DNA of 35,042 bases, taken from an uncultured Muribaculaceae bacterium (lineage in GTDB: Bacteria; Bacteroidota; Bacteroidia; Bacteroidales; Muribaculaceae). Location: assembly GCA_944321685.1 (NCBI GenBank), contig CALUMH010000026.1, positions 1-35,042 of the forward strand, given 5' to 3'. Both the position numbers and the translations under genes were made by a program. Of this stretch, positions 11,201-19,187 are shown in pieces. Numbering within the stretch: position 1 is the stretch's first letter; each line of letters opens with the position of its first letter. The notes beneath the pieces were generated by a model, which made no database searches, was not told the DNA's origin, and saw nothing but the letters and a program-made list of their open reading frames with translations.

Positions 11201-12734
11201 GGAAACACGTGTCGTCGATGACAACAACATCGAAGTGCTTAACCGCGGCAAGCAAAATATAAAGCTCGTTGTCATAGAAAACAACAAAGAAAAGAAAAAC
11301 TTTTGGAGCGAAGCCGCACAATATGCCACTCGATTCGGCATGATGGTGCGTAACGTGAGCATACGTTACAAGAACACCAAGTCGCTCTCACTGCCGCAAT
11401 TCGTTCCCACCATAGGCGACGTATTCGGCCAGTCCAATGGCTATGACGTGCTTGCGCCTGGGCTCGATTTTGCATTCGGCTTCTATGACGATAGTTACAT
11501 AAGCAAGGCCAAAGAACGCGGTTGGCTGCTCGGCGATGACACACAGACGTCGCCGGCCTTGTATGCGCGTACCGAGGAATTTGACCTTGAAATAGGCCTT
11601 GAGCCTGTGAAGGGATTGAAAATCACACTCACCACCAACCGCACCGACAGCCGTACCAGCCAAATCATGTTCATGTATGACGACATGAACACCACCTACT
11701 CGGGCAGTTACACCAAGACGCACTGCGCCATTCTTACCGCACTGAAAGGCTCATCGGCCAAGGACGGCTATGCAAGCGAAACATTCAACAAGTTCCTGCA
11801 AAACGTGCCTGTGATTGCCGAACGCCTGCAACGCCGCTACAATGGCACCACCTACCCCACCACCGGCTTCATGCAAAACCATTCCCTTGCCGGACAACCG
11901 TTCAACGCCGAAAACGGCGGTGTAAACCGGTCGGGCAGCGATGTGCTTATACCGGCATTCGTGGCCGCATATACCGGGCAAAGCCCCGACAAGGTAAACC
12001 TTGACCCATTCCCCGGCCTTGGTGCAATGTTGCCCAACTGGCGTATCACCTATGACGGGATAGGCAAAATCGAATGGTTCCGCAAATTGTTCCGCAGCTT
12101 TACCCTAACCCATGCCTACCAATGCACTTATTCGGTAGGATCATTTACCAGCTACTCCGACTGGATTTCAATCGGCGACGGGCTTGGCTTCAGCCGCAAC
12201 GAACTCACACAAAACCCATATCCCACATCACCCTACAACATTTCGTCGGTGGCAATAACCGAGAAATTCGCTCCGCTGATAGGTGTATCGGCCACTATGT
12301 ACAACAACATCACCGTCAATGCCGAATACCGCGACAGCCGCACCCTGACGCTAAACTCATCGGCCGGGCAGCTCGTAGAGGCAAACAGCAAGTCATTTGT
12401 CATTGGCGGCAGTTATAAAATAGCCAATTTCAATTCCATTCTGAAAATTGGCGGGCAACAGCAAGGTGTGAACCACGACATGACCATCAATGCCGACTTC
12501 TCACTATCGAACAACAATGCGCTCATTCGCAAAATAGAAAGCAACACGGCTCAAGCCACAAGTGGCACACGCACCATCTCGATAAACCTCACTGCCGATT
12601 ACGTGTTGAGCAAACGCCTCACCGTGGGTGCATACTTCGACCACCAAATCAACACCCCGCTTGTGTCATCCACAGCCTACCCCACCACCAACACCAACTT
12701 CGGCATATCAATCAACCTCTCTCTCACACGGTAA
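5292..12734 (+). CDS. sprA: SprA/Sov, type IX secretion outer-membrane translocon
   Basis: This 2480-residue protein matches the size of SprA and Porphyromonas Sov (roughly 2400-2500 residues). In the family it forms a 36-strand outer-membrane barrel, the pore through which type IX secretion cargo leaves. The N-terminus carries a signal peptide (KIRLWAAAACMMLLASAGG) followed by a proline run. The rest is rich in alternating beta strands, with the family hallmarks GSSYIDDFESTQTGIDLRSP and repeated FTLSYSSN- and LNWNITKALNVSFNSN-like strands. The last residues, FGISINLSLTR, resemble a barrel-closing strand. There are two adjacent ATGs (5292 and 5295). It lies 107 bp after ruvA with no clear promoter, so it may be cotranscribed. 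No other T9SS gene lies in the window. Confidence 0.96.
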   Translation: MMKGFRAKSNHKIRLWAAAACMMLLASAGGFYAYGQYYSSQLPPPPPTAPAGNATTSGDTIVTQFPVRPTVPDTYDYLEERHNYAADLEDPSNITTEAEYDYETGCYIIRTKLGDKEISTPFMLSADEYNNLMLRQSMQEYYRQKNSDLAQEKKDPFNFLDMSFGLGPLERVFGPGGVQLKTQGSVQLQLGMKMNKTDNPALSVDARRSTYFDFDEKIQATINASVGSKMKFNMNYNTDATFDFDSQNLKLQYEGEEDEIIKSIEAGNVSMTTGSSLIRGSTALFGIKTTMQFGKLTATALVSQQNSESQTVNTRGGAQTTEFSINADEYDANRHFFLGQFFYDNYDNFCSTLPLVNSGINITRIEVWITNKRQSYEESRNLVAFMDLGENQRLANSHWITDPTQSNPSNNANNLLTEIRNDYPDARSISQVTTALQPLSAYGIEGGRDYEKVESARLLSSSEYTLNSALGYISLRSALSSDEVLAVAYEYTYRGNTYQVGEFSGDITSSEQSLYVKMLKGSTISPYLPAWKLMMKNVYSLGAYQVQKENFRLNVKYLSDTTGTEITYIPDGPINGTPLIQVLNVDRLDSNEQPNPDGRYDFIEGYTILASNGKIIFPVIEPFGRHLRNKIGNDAIADRYVYEELYDSTLTVAQQFSDKNKFTISGEYQASSGSQINLNAMNVPQGSVVVTAGGVTLTENSDYVVDYNMGIVTIINQSIIDAGTSISVSLENQSTFSTQRKTLLGLDLNYQFTPDFNIGTTIMHYSEKPLTEKVSIGNEVVKNTIWGLNFSYKNEFMWLTNLLNKIPTVNATAPSSISMEGEFAQLIPHQAHTGSAEGSSYIDDFESTQTGIDLRSPYQWFLSATPYDNGSGALFPEASLSNNVEYGKNRALLSWYYIDRMFTERNSSLAPGYIRNDLAQLSNPYVREINYTELYPDRELSYGESTTIQTLNLSFYPEERGPYNLDATNIDSEGNLLYPEKRWGGIMRKLDNTDFESSNIEYIQFWLMSPFLDPDNPNNEGGDLYFNLGEVSEDVLKDGYKSYENGLPADGSDQYMLETAWGRVSTQTSLTYAFDNTADSRRVQDVGLDGLSNDDEFTHSSYAAFVEELRSKLSPTAMAEMEQDPFSPFNDPAGDNYHFYRGYDYDERQLSILERYKHYNGTEGNSLSSEEAGDALYQSSRSVPDVEDINEDNTLNEYERYFQYHISLRPEDLTVGQNYITDVRETTVTTRDGNRQDVRWYQFKIPLSEYEKAVGSISDFSTIRFIRMFMTGFKHTTHLRFATLELVRGEWRTYDYNLNTRGDTPAEGNLDVSVVNIEENAGRTPVNYVLPPGVTRIVDPGQSQAVQLNEQSMSLEITDLQAGDARAVYKNSSLDLRTYKRLQMHVHNEAVVDDVTGLSNGDVAVFIRLGSDVKNNYYEYEIPLEVTPEGHYSQEGNDRSIVWPDANRLDVELDLFTTVKKNRNRQKMAGMSNVSYTMEYSEYDDKHNRVSVKGNPSLSNVKVLMIGVRNNSSTTKDCIVWVNELRVTDFDSDGGWAAKGSVNLNMSDIATFNFSGHKETVGFGSVDQSLAERNLEDYSQYNIAFQINAGRFLPEKVKLNAPIYFSMTKEKTTPKYNPLDEDILLKDALDACSTDEQRDSIEAFAVTRSTVKSFSISGLKFDVKSKNPMPWDPANFTLSYSSNKQQNVDPDNEFENTSDYRGSFQYSYAPYFKPFKPFKGLKSKSKNVKFLKDWEFNWLPTSIEFFTNISRYYYEQKERNTTDSDIELPISVSKNFLWERQFALNWNITKALNVSFNSNTTAHIEEPAGAVNKRLFPDKYKLWKDSVKQSIKNLGTPYAYDQSFVTTYKAPFSAIPALSFMTASLTYNSAYNWERGTAINGVETGHSIYNQSSWNVDGRINLEQFYNKFKYLREVNKRFSNSRRPAVEKKPKRFERTIMLKEDTTVMVRHNLRTKKLKITATADGKPFVVETRVVDDNNIEVLNRGKQNIKLVVIENNKEKKNFWSEAAQYATRFGMMVRNVSIRYKNTKSLSLPQFVPTIGDVFGQSNGYDVLAPGLDFAFGFYDDSYISKAKERGWLLGDDTQTSPALYARTEEFDLEIGLEPVKGLKITLTTNRTDSRTSQIMFMYDDMNTTYSGSYTKTHCAILTALKGSSAKDGYASETFNKFLQNVPVIAERLQRRYNGTTYPTTGFMQNHSLAGQPFNAENGGVNRSGSDVLIPAFVAAYTGQSPDKVNLDPFPGLGAMLPNWRITYDGIGKIEWFRKLFRSFTLTHAYQCTYSVGSFTSYSDWISIGDGLGFSRNELTQNPYPTSPYNISSVAITEKFAPLIGVSATMYNNITVNAEYRDSRTLTLNSSAGQLVEANSKSFVIGGSYKIANFNSILKIGGQQQGVNHDMTINADFSLSNNNALIRKIESNTAQATSGTRTISINLTADYVLSKRLTVGAYFDHQINTPLVSSTAYPTTNTNFGISINLSLTR

Positions 12735-12901
12735 CCACACGAGACAGCTCGCTTATGCCCGATGAGCGGCAATTTTGGAATTGCAAAAAACATCCTTTTG
12801 CAGCCTGCGGACCGATTTAGGTTTAATTTATATTTATTTTATATATGTGTGTAATGCAAATTTTCGTAAGTTTGCCACATATTTCCATTTCATAGTATGA
12901 T

Positions 12902-14104
12902 ATGTTAAGAAAAATCATAGCAATTTTAATCGTTGCACTCCTGTTTACTATATCAACCGAGGCTCAAGAACTTGATTTCATTCGTACCGACATTAACAGC
13001 ATCGAGATGAATGGCGATGACTGGAGCTGCCTCGAAAAAAAGATCGACAGCCTCGCATTGCCCGAAGGACGGAAGTTCAACATATTGCACATAGGCGATT
13101 CACATATACAAGCCGACTTCATGACCTCGGTCACCCGCCGCCTGCTTCAACAACAATTCGGTAACGGCGGGCGCGGATGCATAGCCGCATTGAAGCTCGC
13201 AGGAACCAATCAGCCCGATAACTATTCGCTCACGGCCGATGCCGCGCCCGCAGCCAAATGCCGTCTTACCAGGCCGGGCAAGGCGATTACACCGGGCATG
13301 ACCGGCATAGGCGTGGCATTCAAGTCTCCACACAGGCGCATCACGGTAACATTGCACGGCGATGACAGCCTGTTCAGCCGTATTGCGCTGCTTCACTCAC
13401 CGTCGAAAGGATACGACACGGCATACGTCGATGGCAATCGTCCGCTGCCCGGTGTACGTTTATCGGAATATGCAACCGGATACGACCTCGCTGCCGAGGT
13501 ACAATCGTCAACGATAAAAGTTGACATCGATGGAACTTTTTATGGTGCATACCTCACAAACGACCAGGCCGGGGTAATATACAACACCATCGGCAACAAT
13601 GGCGCATGTTATTCCGATTACCTGAAAATAAAAGATTTTGCCGGTCAAACCGAGATACTGGCACCCGACCTGATTATATTATCATTTGGAACAAACGAAG
13701 CTTTCGGACAAACCGACGACAACGAAATTTACGCAAATATCGACAGGCTGATTGCATCGTTAAAGGCATCGAACCCCGATGCAAAATTCCTCCTGACCAC
13801 TCCCATGGAATGCCAACGGCGAATTCGCAGGGCGCGATATGCAATAAACCGCCGCATTGCAAGTGTGAGGAATGTGATAGTGAAATATGGCAAAGAAAAC
13901 CACATCCCGGTATGGGACCTTTATGAAATTGCCGGCGGCGAAGGCTCGTCGCGCCGATGGCTTCAAAACGGGCTGCTTAGTGCGAGAGACCACGTACATT
14001 GCCAAATAATAGGCTACGAACTGCAAGGATCCTTACTGGCCGACGCATTGCTGTATCGCCTGTCTCCGGCATTCACCATGAATGAAACAAAAGTGACTGA
14101 ATAA
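12902..14104 (+). CDS. Secreted SGNH/GDSL-family hydrolase
   Basis: This 400-residue protein has a signal peptide (residues 1-22) and an SGNH-hydrolase fold. Block I is HIGDSHIQAD with the nucleophile Ser67, the Asn block is LIILSFGTNEAFG, and the catalytic Asp-His pair sits in ARDHVHC near the C-terminus. Bacteroidetes proteins of this type are often encoded beside MBOAT acyltransferases and are thought to add or remove acetyl groups on cell-wall or surface sugars. No MBOAT is present here, so the substrate is open. A TAAGTTTG -7 box (12867-12874) precedes the gene, with only a weak -33, suggesting its own promoter. It ends shortly before the tRNA-Val promoter. Confidence 0.85.
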   Translation: MLRKIIAILIVALLFTISTEAQELDFIRTDINSIEMNGDDWSCLEKKIDSLALPEGRKFNILHIGDSHIQADFMTSVTRRLLQQQFGNGGRGCIAALKLAGTNQPDNYSLTADAAPAAKCRLTRPGKAITPGMTGIGVAFKSPHRRITVTLHGDDSLFSRIALLHSPSKGYDTAYVDGNRPLPGVRLSEYATGYDLAAEVQSSTIKVDIDGTFYGAYLTNDQAGVIYNTIGNNGACYSDYLKIKDFAGQTEILAPDLIILSFGTNEAFGQTDDNEIYANIDRLIASLKASNPDAKFLLTTPMECQRRIRRARYAINRRIASVRNVIVKYGKENHIPVWDLYEIAGGEGSSRRWLQNGLLSARDHVHCQIIGYELQGSLLADALLYRLSPAFTMNETKVTE

Positions 14105-14131
14105 TTTTTTTGAAAAAATATTGCAATAAAT

Positions 14132-14162
14132 TTTGCAGATACAAAAATTAAGCGTACCTTTG
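14132..14162 (+). promoter_or_regulatory. Promoter of tRNA-Val
   Basis: TTTG (14132-14135), a 19-bp spacer and TACCTTTG (14155-14162) are an exact match to the Bacteroidetes primary-sigma consensus. The predicted start is about 14 bp before the tRNA. Confidence 0.85.
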
Positions 14163-14182
14163 CAACGCAAAAAACAAAAAGA

Positions 14183-14260
14183 GGGCGTTTAGCTCAGCTG
14201 GTTCAGAGCATCTGCCTTACAAGCAGAGGGTCGGCGGTTCGAATCCGTCAACGCCCACCA
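14183..14260 (+). tRNA. tRNA-Val (anticodon TAC), CCA encoded
   Basis: The acceptor stem GGGCGTT (14183-14189) pairs with AACGCCC (14250-14256) and is followed by discriminator A and an encoded CCA. The anticodon stem-loop CTGCCTTACAAGCAG carries TAC, and the T arm has GGTTCGAATCC. It has a dedicated promoter and terminator. Confidence 0.97.
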
Positions 14261-14265
14261 CAAAA

Positions 14266-14296
14266 AAAAGGAACTACACAACGAAGTTCCTTTTTT
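14266..14296 (+). terminator. Rho-independent terminator of tRNA-Val
   Basis: A 10-bp inverted repeat (14266-14275 with 14285-14294, core GGAACT/AGTTCC) is followed by a T run to 14296. Because the stem is A-rich on the left, it could also stop minus-strand transcripts of the convergent SIMPL gene. Confidence 0.85.
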
Positions 14297-14319
14297 CATA
14301 TCTATCCAAGGTATTTCCT

Positions 14320-15027
14320 TCAATCTTTCAGCGAATAAGTTATCGTGGAAACAACACGTATTTTCTTAATATGCGGTGAATTATTGTCACGGTCGGATAT
14401 GGTGAACTGCCCTTGTGTGGCGGTGATTATCTTATCAAGGTCACTGTTGCAATTTTCGGCAAACTGCTGCGCCGTCGATTGAGCATTGGCAATGGCTTCC
14501 TTCATCATCTCGGGTTTGATTTCATTAAACCCGGTGTATTCATACACAATGGGATTTTCATATCCGCCATCAATGATAGCCACTCCCTGCTTCAACAATT
14601 CGCCTTGCCGGGAAATAATATCGCGTATTTTTTCCACATCGCCCGATGTCACGGTTATCACCGATGTTATGTTATAACGGTTTACCACACGCTCGTTGGA
14701 ATAGAGGTTGGCATTCTTGTCCTGCACCACAGGCGGATTAACCGATATGTCGCTGTCGGGTACTCCATTCTCTTTCAGAAACGCCCTGATTTTACTTGTA
14801 GTGGAATTAATTTTATTGTAAAGTTGCGGCAAGTCGTTGCCAAGTTCAACCGACACTATGGGCCACGTCACTTTGTCGGCCGCCACCTCGCGCTCGGCAA
14901 GGCCTTTGGCGGTTACTCTGCGATCCTTATTGGTAAAATTGTCGATGCCTGCCTTCAGGCAAAATCCCATCACCACTATTGCAATGGCAATAAGAAACGC
15001 TTCGGGGATACGGTTAGTCTTTTCCAT
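14320..15027 (-). CDS. SIMPL domain-containing (DUF541) membrane-anchored protein
   Basis: This 235-residue protein has one N-terminal membrane span (about residues 9-27, AFLIAIAIVVMGFCLKAGI) and then a SIMPL domain running to the end. It starts with RRVTAKGLAEREVAADKVTW and continues through LKENGVPDSDISVNPP and a YNITSVITVTSGDVEKI segment. The domain is widespread in envelopes and its biochemical role is unsettled; oxidative-stress and signalling links come from eukaryotic and bacterial relatives. The gene lies 79 bp downstream of the AraC regulator on the same strand, so joint transcription is possible. I see no consensus promoter directly in front. Confidence 0.9.
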   Translation of the reverse strand: MEKTNRIPEAFLIAIAIVVMGFCLKAGIDNFTNKDRRVTAKGLAEREVAADKVTWPIVSVELGNDLPQLYNKINSTTSKIRAFLKENGVPDSDISVNPPVVQDKNANLYSNERVVNRYNITSVITVTSGDVEKIRDIISRQGELLKQGVAIIDGGYENPIVYEYTGFNEIKPEMMKEAIANAQSTAQQFAENCNSDLDKIITATQGQFTISDRDNNSPHIKKIRVVSTITYSLKD

Positions 15028-15106
15028 GAGTAATTGTTTTTTGTAGTGATTAATTTGTTTATTTTGATAAACTCGGTCGGGAAAGGTTTAATGTAATATA
15101 CCGCTT

Positions 15107-15937
15107 TTAACCTTTTTTCTCTATGATATTGCTACGGTAAGTAGATGGCGAAACGCCCAAACGCTTTTGCACATATCGGCTGAAATAAGACATCGACGAG
15201 AAATTAAGGCTTTCGGCAATCTCGGTCAATGTCAAATCTTTTCGCCCGAGCAGCCTGGTAGTTTCTTGAAGCGTAAAACGGTCGATCCAATAAGATGCCG
15301 GACGCCCGCAAATGCCACGGCACACTTCCGACAAATAATGAGGCGACACGCATAGCCGTGAAGCATAGTATTTCAAGTCGCGGTGTACCTTATATTCACC
15401 TTCATACAACATCTCTACGAATCGGCGCAACAAGTCTGTAGCATGTTCGGGAGCCTGCATCGATACATTATTTTCCCGTGCATGAATATCATAAAGGTCG
15501 AGTATATGCGCCGTCAACAGGCTGCCAAGCATTTCTTCGCGGAACAGGTGGCCGACATCCTTCAGCCGTTCCCTCAATCGTTCCATGTCACCACGGCAAC
15601 GCCCGAAATCATCACCGGAAAGTTTCATCACCGGATTTTGCAGCAACGACAAATGTCCTATTATACCATAATTGCTGCGAATGGCAAGCGATGCGACAAA
15701 AGCCTCGGAAAGGCTCATTATGAGAGCATCGAAATCTGCCGAAAATGAAAATCCCGATGCAAGCGACACATTGGGCATTATAACATAATCGTGCGGCATG
15801 ATATTGTAACGCACCTCTTGGTAAACGAAACTCATGCTTCCGGCTATGCACAATATGTGCAACACATCACCACCCCGCCCCGTAAACGGTACGGCAGCAC
15901 CAATGTCGTCAAAGAATTCTATTCCGCAACCATCCAT
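15107..15937 (-). CDS. AraC-family transcriptional regulator
   Basis: The 276-residue protein has an N-terminal cupin-like sensing half (GRGGDVLHILCIAGSMSFVYQEVRYNIM..., quoted only as its first part GRGGDVLHILCI). A C-terminal AraC DNA-binding domain covers about residues 175-272. It shows both helix-turn-helix units: YYASRLCVSPHYLSEVCR, and LTEIAESLNFSSMSYFSRYV with the family's FSRYVQKRLGVSPSTYR ending. The ligand is unknown. A TAAGTTTG -7 box (15967-15974) lies upstream without a matching -33, as expected for an activator-dependent or autoregulated promoter. Adjacent genes are the SIMPL protein downstream and the divergent DUF362 gene; either could be a target. Confidence 0.92.
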   Translation of the reverse strand: MDGCGIEFFDDIGAAVPFTGRGGDVLHILCIAGSMSFVYQEVRYNIMPHDYVIMPNVSLASGFSFSADFDALIMSLSEAFVASLAIRSNYGIIGHLSLLQNPVMKLSGDDFGRCRGDMERLRERLKDVGHLFREEMLGSLLTAHILDLYDIHARENNVSMQAPEHATDLLRRFVEMLYEGEYKVHRDLKYYASRLCVSPHYLSEVCRGICGRPASYWIDRFTLQETTRLLGRKDLTLTEIAESLNFSSMSYFSRYVQKRLGVSPSTYRSNIIEKKG

Positions 15938-16269
15938 TACACATCACCGTAAAACATTAATACTGGCAAACTTATCAAACACACAGGAAATTTAATACGC
16001 GATTGACAATCACATATATTATTCCCTTTTACAATCACAAAATTAACCGATTCGTTAACACGATGCAACTTCAAGCATCGGATATTTTTCCACGAAAAGT
16101 GAAATTTTCACACCAATTATCACAACCATACAACGAATTGCTACCATTAATTTTGCACCAGTGATTTATATACACATAAAAAATTATAGCATTTATTTAA
16201 ACCTCGCAATTAATAATTTCCCGGTAAAATATTGTACTTTTACATATCGAAAAAAAACTTACGACTACT
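15938..16269. promoter_or_regulatory. AT-rich divergent intergenic region, candidate operators
   Basis: No gene is visible in these 332 bp. On the minus strand TAAGTTTG (15967-15974) serves araC. On the plus strand TAATTTTG (16148-16155) could serve the DUF362 gene with a leader of about 108 nt. The 9-bp direct repeat ACAATCACA occurs at 16006-16014 and 16031-16039, 25 bp apart, a plausible AraC-type operator. An inverted repeat TTAAC-N6-GTTAA lies in 16042-16060. Confidence 0.4.
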
Positions 16270-17415
16270 ATGGAGCAACTGACTGACCAACCTTCAAAGG
16301 TATATTTCACCACATTCCGATGCCGCCCCGACGAAGGCCCCATCGACAAATTGAAACGCCTCATAAAAGCTGCCGGAATAGGTGGCATCGACATGGACGG
16401 GAAGTTTGTGGCAATAAAGATGCACTTCGGCGAACTCGGCAATATGGCTTTCTTGCGGCCGAATTATGCACGCGCCGTGGCCGACACGGTTAAGAGCCTT
16501 GGCGGCAAACCGTTCCTTACCGACTGCAACACGCTCTACCCGGGCAGCCGCAAAAATGCCATCGAACACCTGTATTGCGCATGGGAAAACGGTTTCACAC
16601 CGCTCACCGTGGGCTGCCCTGTCATCATTGGCGACGGGCTGAAGGGCACCGACGACGTTGCCGTGCCTGTCAACGGTGGCGAATACGTCAAGGAAGCAAA
16701 GATAGGACGCGCCGTGATGGATGCCGATATTTTCATCTCGCTCACCCACTTCAAGGGGCATGAAATGACCGGTTTCGGGGGAACAATCAAGAACATAGGC
16801 ATGGGGTGCGGTTCTCGCGCCGGGAAAAAGGAGCAGCACAGCAACGGCAAGCCCATGATAGACCATGACAAGTGCCGCGGTTGCCGCCGCTGTATGCAGG
16901 AATGCGCCAACGACGGGCTTGTCTTTGACACGGAGAACCGTAAAATGAGCATCAATACAGCCAATTGCGTAGGTTGCGGACGCTGCGTGGGAGCCTGCAA
17001 CTTCGATGCCATCAGCTTTGCCAACGATGCCGCCAACAAGGAGCTTAATTGCCGCATGGCCGAATATACCAAGGCCGTGGTCGATGGCCGCCCGCACTTC
17101 CACATCTCCATAGTGATGGACGTGTCGCCCACTTGCGACTGCCATGCAGGCAACGACACACCCATTATCCCCGACGTGGGTATGTTTGCATCGTTCGACC
17201 CGCTGGCACTCGACCAGGCTTGCGTCGATGCCTGCCTGCACCAAACTCCGCTCCCCGGCAGCCAACTCACCGACGAAATGGAAAGCGGCCACTTCTGCGA
17301 CCACCACGACCACTTCGACAACACCAACCCTAACGCCGAATACCGCACCTGCCTGGCCCACGCCGAGCACATCGGCCTCGGCTCCCGCCGTTACGAACTC
17401 ATAACAGTGAAATAG
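16270..17415 (+). CDS. DUF362 domain protein with two [4Fe-4S] clusters
   Basis: This 381-residue cytoplasmic protein has a DUF362 domain: AIKMHFGELGNMAFLRP near residue 48, the FISLTHFKGHEMTGFGG stretch near 155, and a C-terminal part with FASFDPLALDQACVD. A ferredoxin insert follows residue 197, with two CxxCxxCxxxC clusters, C202/C205/C208/C212 and C233/C236/C239/C243. Such proteins are common in anaerobes and probably act in electron transfer, but no reaction is established. A histidine- and aspartate-rich patch, HFCDHHDHFD, near residue 342 is an unusual possible metal site. A 426-codon frame on the opposite strand is an antisense shadow. Confidence 0.9.
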   Translation: MEQLTDQPSKVYFTTFRCRPDEGPIDKLKRLIKAAGIGGIDMDGKFVAIKMHFGELGNMAFLRPNYARAVADTVKSLGGKPFLTDCNTLYPGSRKNAIEHLYCAWENGFTPLTVGCPVIIGDGLKGTDDVAVPVNGGEYVKEAKIGRAVMDADIFISLTHFKGHEMTGFGGTIKNIGMGCGSRAGKKEQHSNGKPMIDHDKCRGCRRCMQECANDGLVFDTENRKMSINTANCVGCGRCVGACNFDAISFANDAANKELNCRMAEYTKAVVDGRPHFHISIVMDVSPTCDCHAGNDTPIIPDVGMFASFDPLALDQACVDACLHQTPLPGSQLTDEMESGHFCDHHDHFDNTNPNAEYRTCLAHAEHIGLGSRRYELITVK

Positions 17416-17477
17416 CACCTGCCGGGAATCTCGTTCCAATTTTCCCATAGGGGTATTTAAAAAATTCAGCATTATTA

Positions 17478-17650
17478 TTGTAGAAAGTGTATCAAAATGC
17501 GTTTTGGGCTTCCTTAGAGACGCGATTAATCGCGTCTCTACAACCATTGCATCATATAACACATTGTAAATCAATCGTTTTTGTTATCGAGACGCGGCAA
17601 CGCCACGTCTCTACAATATCAAGGTTGGAATTTTGATACACCCTCTACAA
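17478..17650 (+). repeat. MITE-like repeat, copy A
   Basis: This 173-bp element has terminal inverted repeats (about 20 bp, GTGTATCAAAA inward from one end and TTTTGATACAC at the other). It contains a perfect 26-bp palindrome at 17515-17540 (core GACGCGATTAATCGCGTC) and an imperfect palindrome at 17589-17611. It matches copy B at 19188-19359 in inverted orientation with scattered mismatches. It encodes no protein. The size, terminal repeats and absence of a transposase fit a miniature inverted-repeat transposable element. Confidence 0.8.
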
Positions 17651-17676
17651 CGCTGCTTCGAAAAGCAATGGAATTC

Positions 17677-19035
17677 CTAATTCTTAATTATAAACATCTC
17701 GTGCAGGTTTACTATCACGCGGCGGAAACGCTCAAGCAAGTCAAGGCCAACTGTACCATCAGCACCGCCATAGTCGGAGGCTTGGGCAGGGACTCGGTTC
17801 CCCATCTTGTCGATGCCGGTATTCACCGTCACCGAATCAAGGCAAGCTATAGAACCACCTATCTTGAAACATTTTCGAGGCAGGCGGTAACTGCGGGTTA
17901 TCGACACGCCGCCCATTCCCGCCATGCGGAGCGAATCCACCTGCCCAACGGCCTCAACGGCAGCCTTGTTACCGTCGTAATACTTGGGCGACATCACGGT
18001 ATAATAAGTACCGGTGTCGAAGTGCATCAATAGCGGACGGCCATCCTCATCTTCGGCCAGGATTTGCAGGTTCTCACTGTCGGTACGCATCAAGTTGTAG
18101 GAACCGAGCGGATTGGGTGTCGATTTTTCGGGTACCACCAATTCGCCACCATCGAAGTCAAATTGCATCTCACCCATCGAGAACATTATCGGCAACCCGA
18201 TGACAGACGGCATCATATCGGTGACTTTATCCGCTTCGGGATGCCCGGTGGTATAATCTGCCACCACAAACGGAACATTTGCCCACTTCATACCACCAAT
18301 GCTCAAAGTGTCGGCAACCATTATCTGCCCTTGCCGCACCCCTATTCCCTGCATCACGTAGGAACTATTCAACGGGCGCAAACCAAACTTGCCGACCAAT
18401 TTATCGGGAACCACATTCACACCGGCACCGGTATCGAATATGCACGTGTCGGCAACACCATTGATTTGCACAGCCACTCTTATGCTGTGCGCCGCAGTAT
18501 CGCCTGTCGCCGAGTGCATACTGTTATCGGCGAGTATAGGTATTCGGTACTCCCTCACCGGATGCAACGGGCGACAGATGCCGCCAATCGAATCAAAACT
18601 ACGATAAGAGCCAATCATCTGCGGCACAAACCTGACAAACTCGGTAGTATCCATTCCTTGCGCTACCATCTGGTCAACAAGGCTCTGCAGCAAGTCGGCC
18701 GCCGCGCCATAATGCCCGCTACGGGCCAAGTCCACGCCAAGCAAATAGGCCATACTGAGTGTATTGCCTCCCATTTGCGCTTGATATTTTCCAAGCAACC
18801 GATTAAGCGCAGCCACAGCCGAATCGGGGCGATTGAAGTAATGATGTGCCAACGACTCGGCCATTCCGCAAATCATAGGATGAAGCGAATTGCGGACAGC
18901 AGTATCACGCATCTCCCTTTCCAATTCAAACCACCGTCCTTCATTCATCAGCTTTCCTATCCTCTCATTGGCACTCTGCGCCACCGCCATCAACGGCAAC
19001 ATTGCGGCCAAAACCAATATCAATAACTTATTCAT
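17677..19035 (-). CDS. Secreted retropepsin-like aspartic protease, two DTG motifs
   Basis: This 452-residue protein starts at the ATG at 19035. A longer frame from 19089 is ruled out because it would begin inside the -33 box of a consensus promoter. It has a signal peptide (residues 1-20, ending MAVAQSA), a helical tetratricopeptide-like region (about 22-150), then two aspartic-protease half domains. The motifs are IFDTGAGVNVV (Asp201) and MHFDTGTYYTVMS (Asp340). Two DTG lobes in one chain would allow an intramolecular active site. The substrate is unknown; envelope or periplasmic action is inferred. The gene sits between inverted MITE copies, and its TAG stop lies in an AATTAGGAATT-type repeat. 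Confidence 0.85.
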   Translation of the reverse strand: MNKLLILVLAAMLPLMAVAQSANERIGKLMNEGRWFELEREMRDTAVRNSLHPMICGMAESLAHHYFNRPDSAVAALNRLLGKYQAQMGGNTLSMAYLLGVDLARSGHYGAAADLLQSLVDQMVAQGMDTTEFVRFVPQMIGSYRSFDSIGGICRPLHPVREYRIPILADNSMHSATGDTAAHSIRVAVQINGVADTCIFDTGAGVNVVPDKLVGKFGLRPLNSSYVMQGIGVRQGQIMVADTLSIGGMKWANVPFVVADYTTGHPEADKVTDMMPSVIGLPIMFSMGEMQFDFDGGELVVPEKSTPNPLGSYNLMRTDSENLQILAEDEDGRPLLMHFDTGTYYTVMSPKYYDGNKAAVEAVGQVDSLRMAGMGGVSITRSYRLPRKCFKIGGSIACLDSVTVNTGIDKMGNRVPAQASDYGGADGTVGLDLLERFRRVIVNLHEMFIIKN

Positions 19036-19059
19036 AAATACCCATTTTGCAGTTTTATC

Positions 19060-19090
19060 CAAAGATAGTGCAAACCGAACGTAATACAAA
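19060..19090 (-). promoter_or_regulatory. Promoter of the aspartic protease gene
   Basis: On the minus strand TTTG (19087-19090), a 19-bp spacer and TATCTTTG (19060-19067) match the Bacteroidetes consensus exactly. The predicted start near 19054 gives a leader of about 20 nt to the ATG at 19035. The promoter lies inside the segment bounded by the inverted MITEs, so it would move with the gene in an inversion. Confidence 0.8.
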
Positions 19091-19187
19091 ACAAATTACT
19101 GTGTTTTTTATACAGCGTTTCATTTACCCCTTTGGTAAATGAAAGCCTTGATTACTCGAATATATTTATGATATTCCATCATTGGTA

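Noticed and set aside
12769..12802. Two overlapping short hairpins after sprA
   Set aside because: Neither is followed by a T run, and the stems are only 6-7 bp, so a terminator is not supported.
16294..17574. 426-codon minus-strand open frame opposite the DUF362 gene
   Set aside because: It is antisense to a gene with clear iron-sulfur motifs, is rich in Val, Ala and His as expected of a shadow, and has no recognisable domain.
18064..19026. 320-codon plus-strand open frame opposite the aspartic protease
   Set aside because: The minus-strand gene has a signal peptide, two DTG motifs and an exact consensus promoter, so the plus frame is a shadow.
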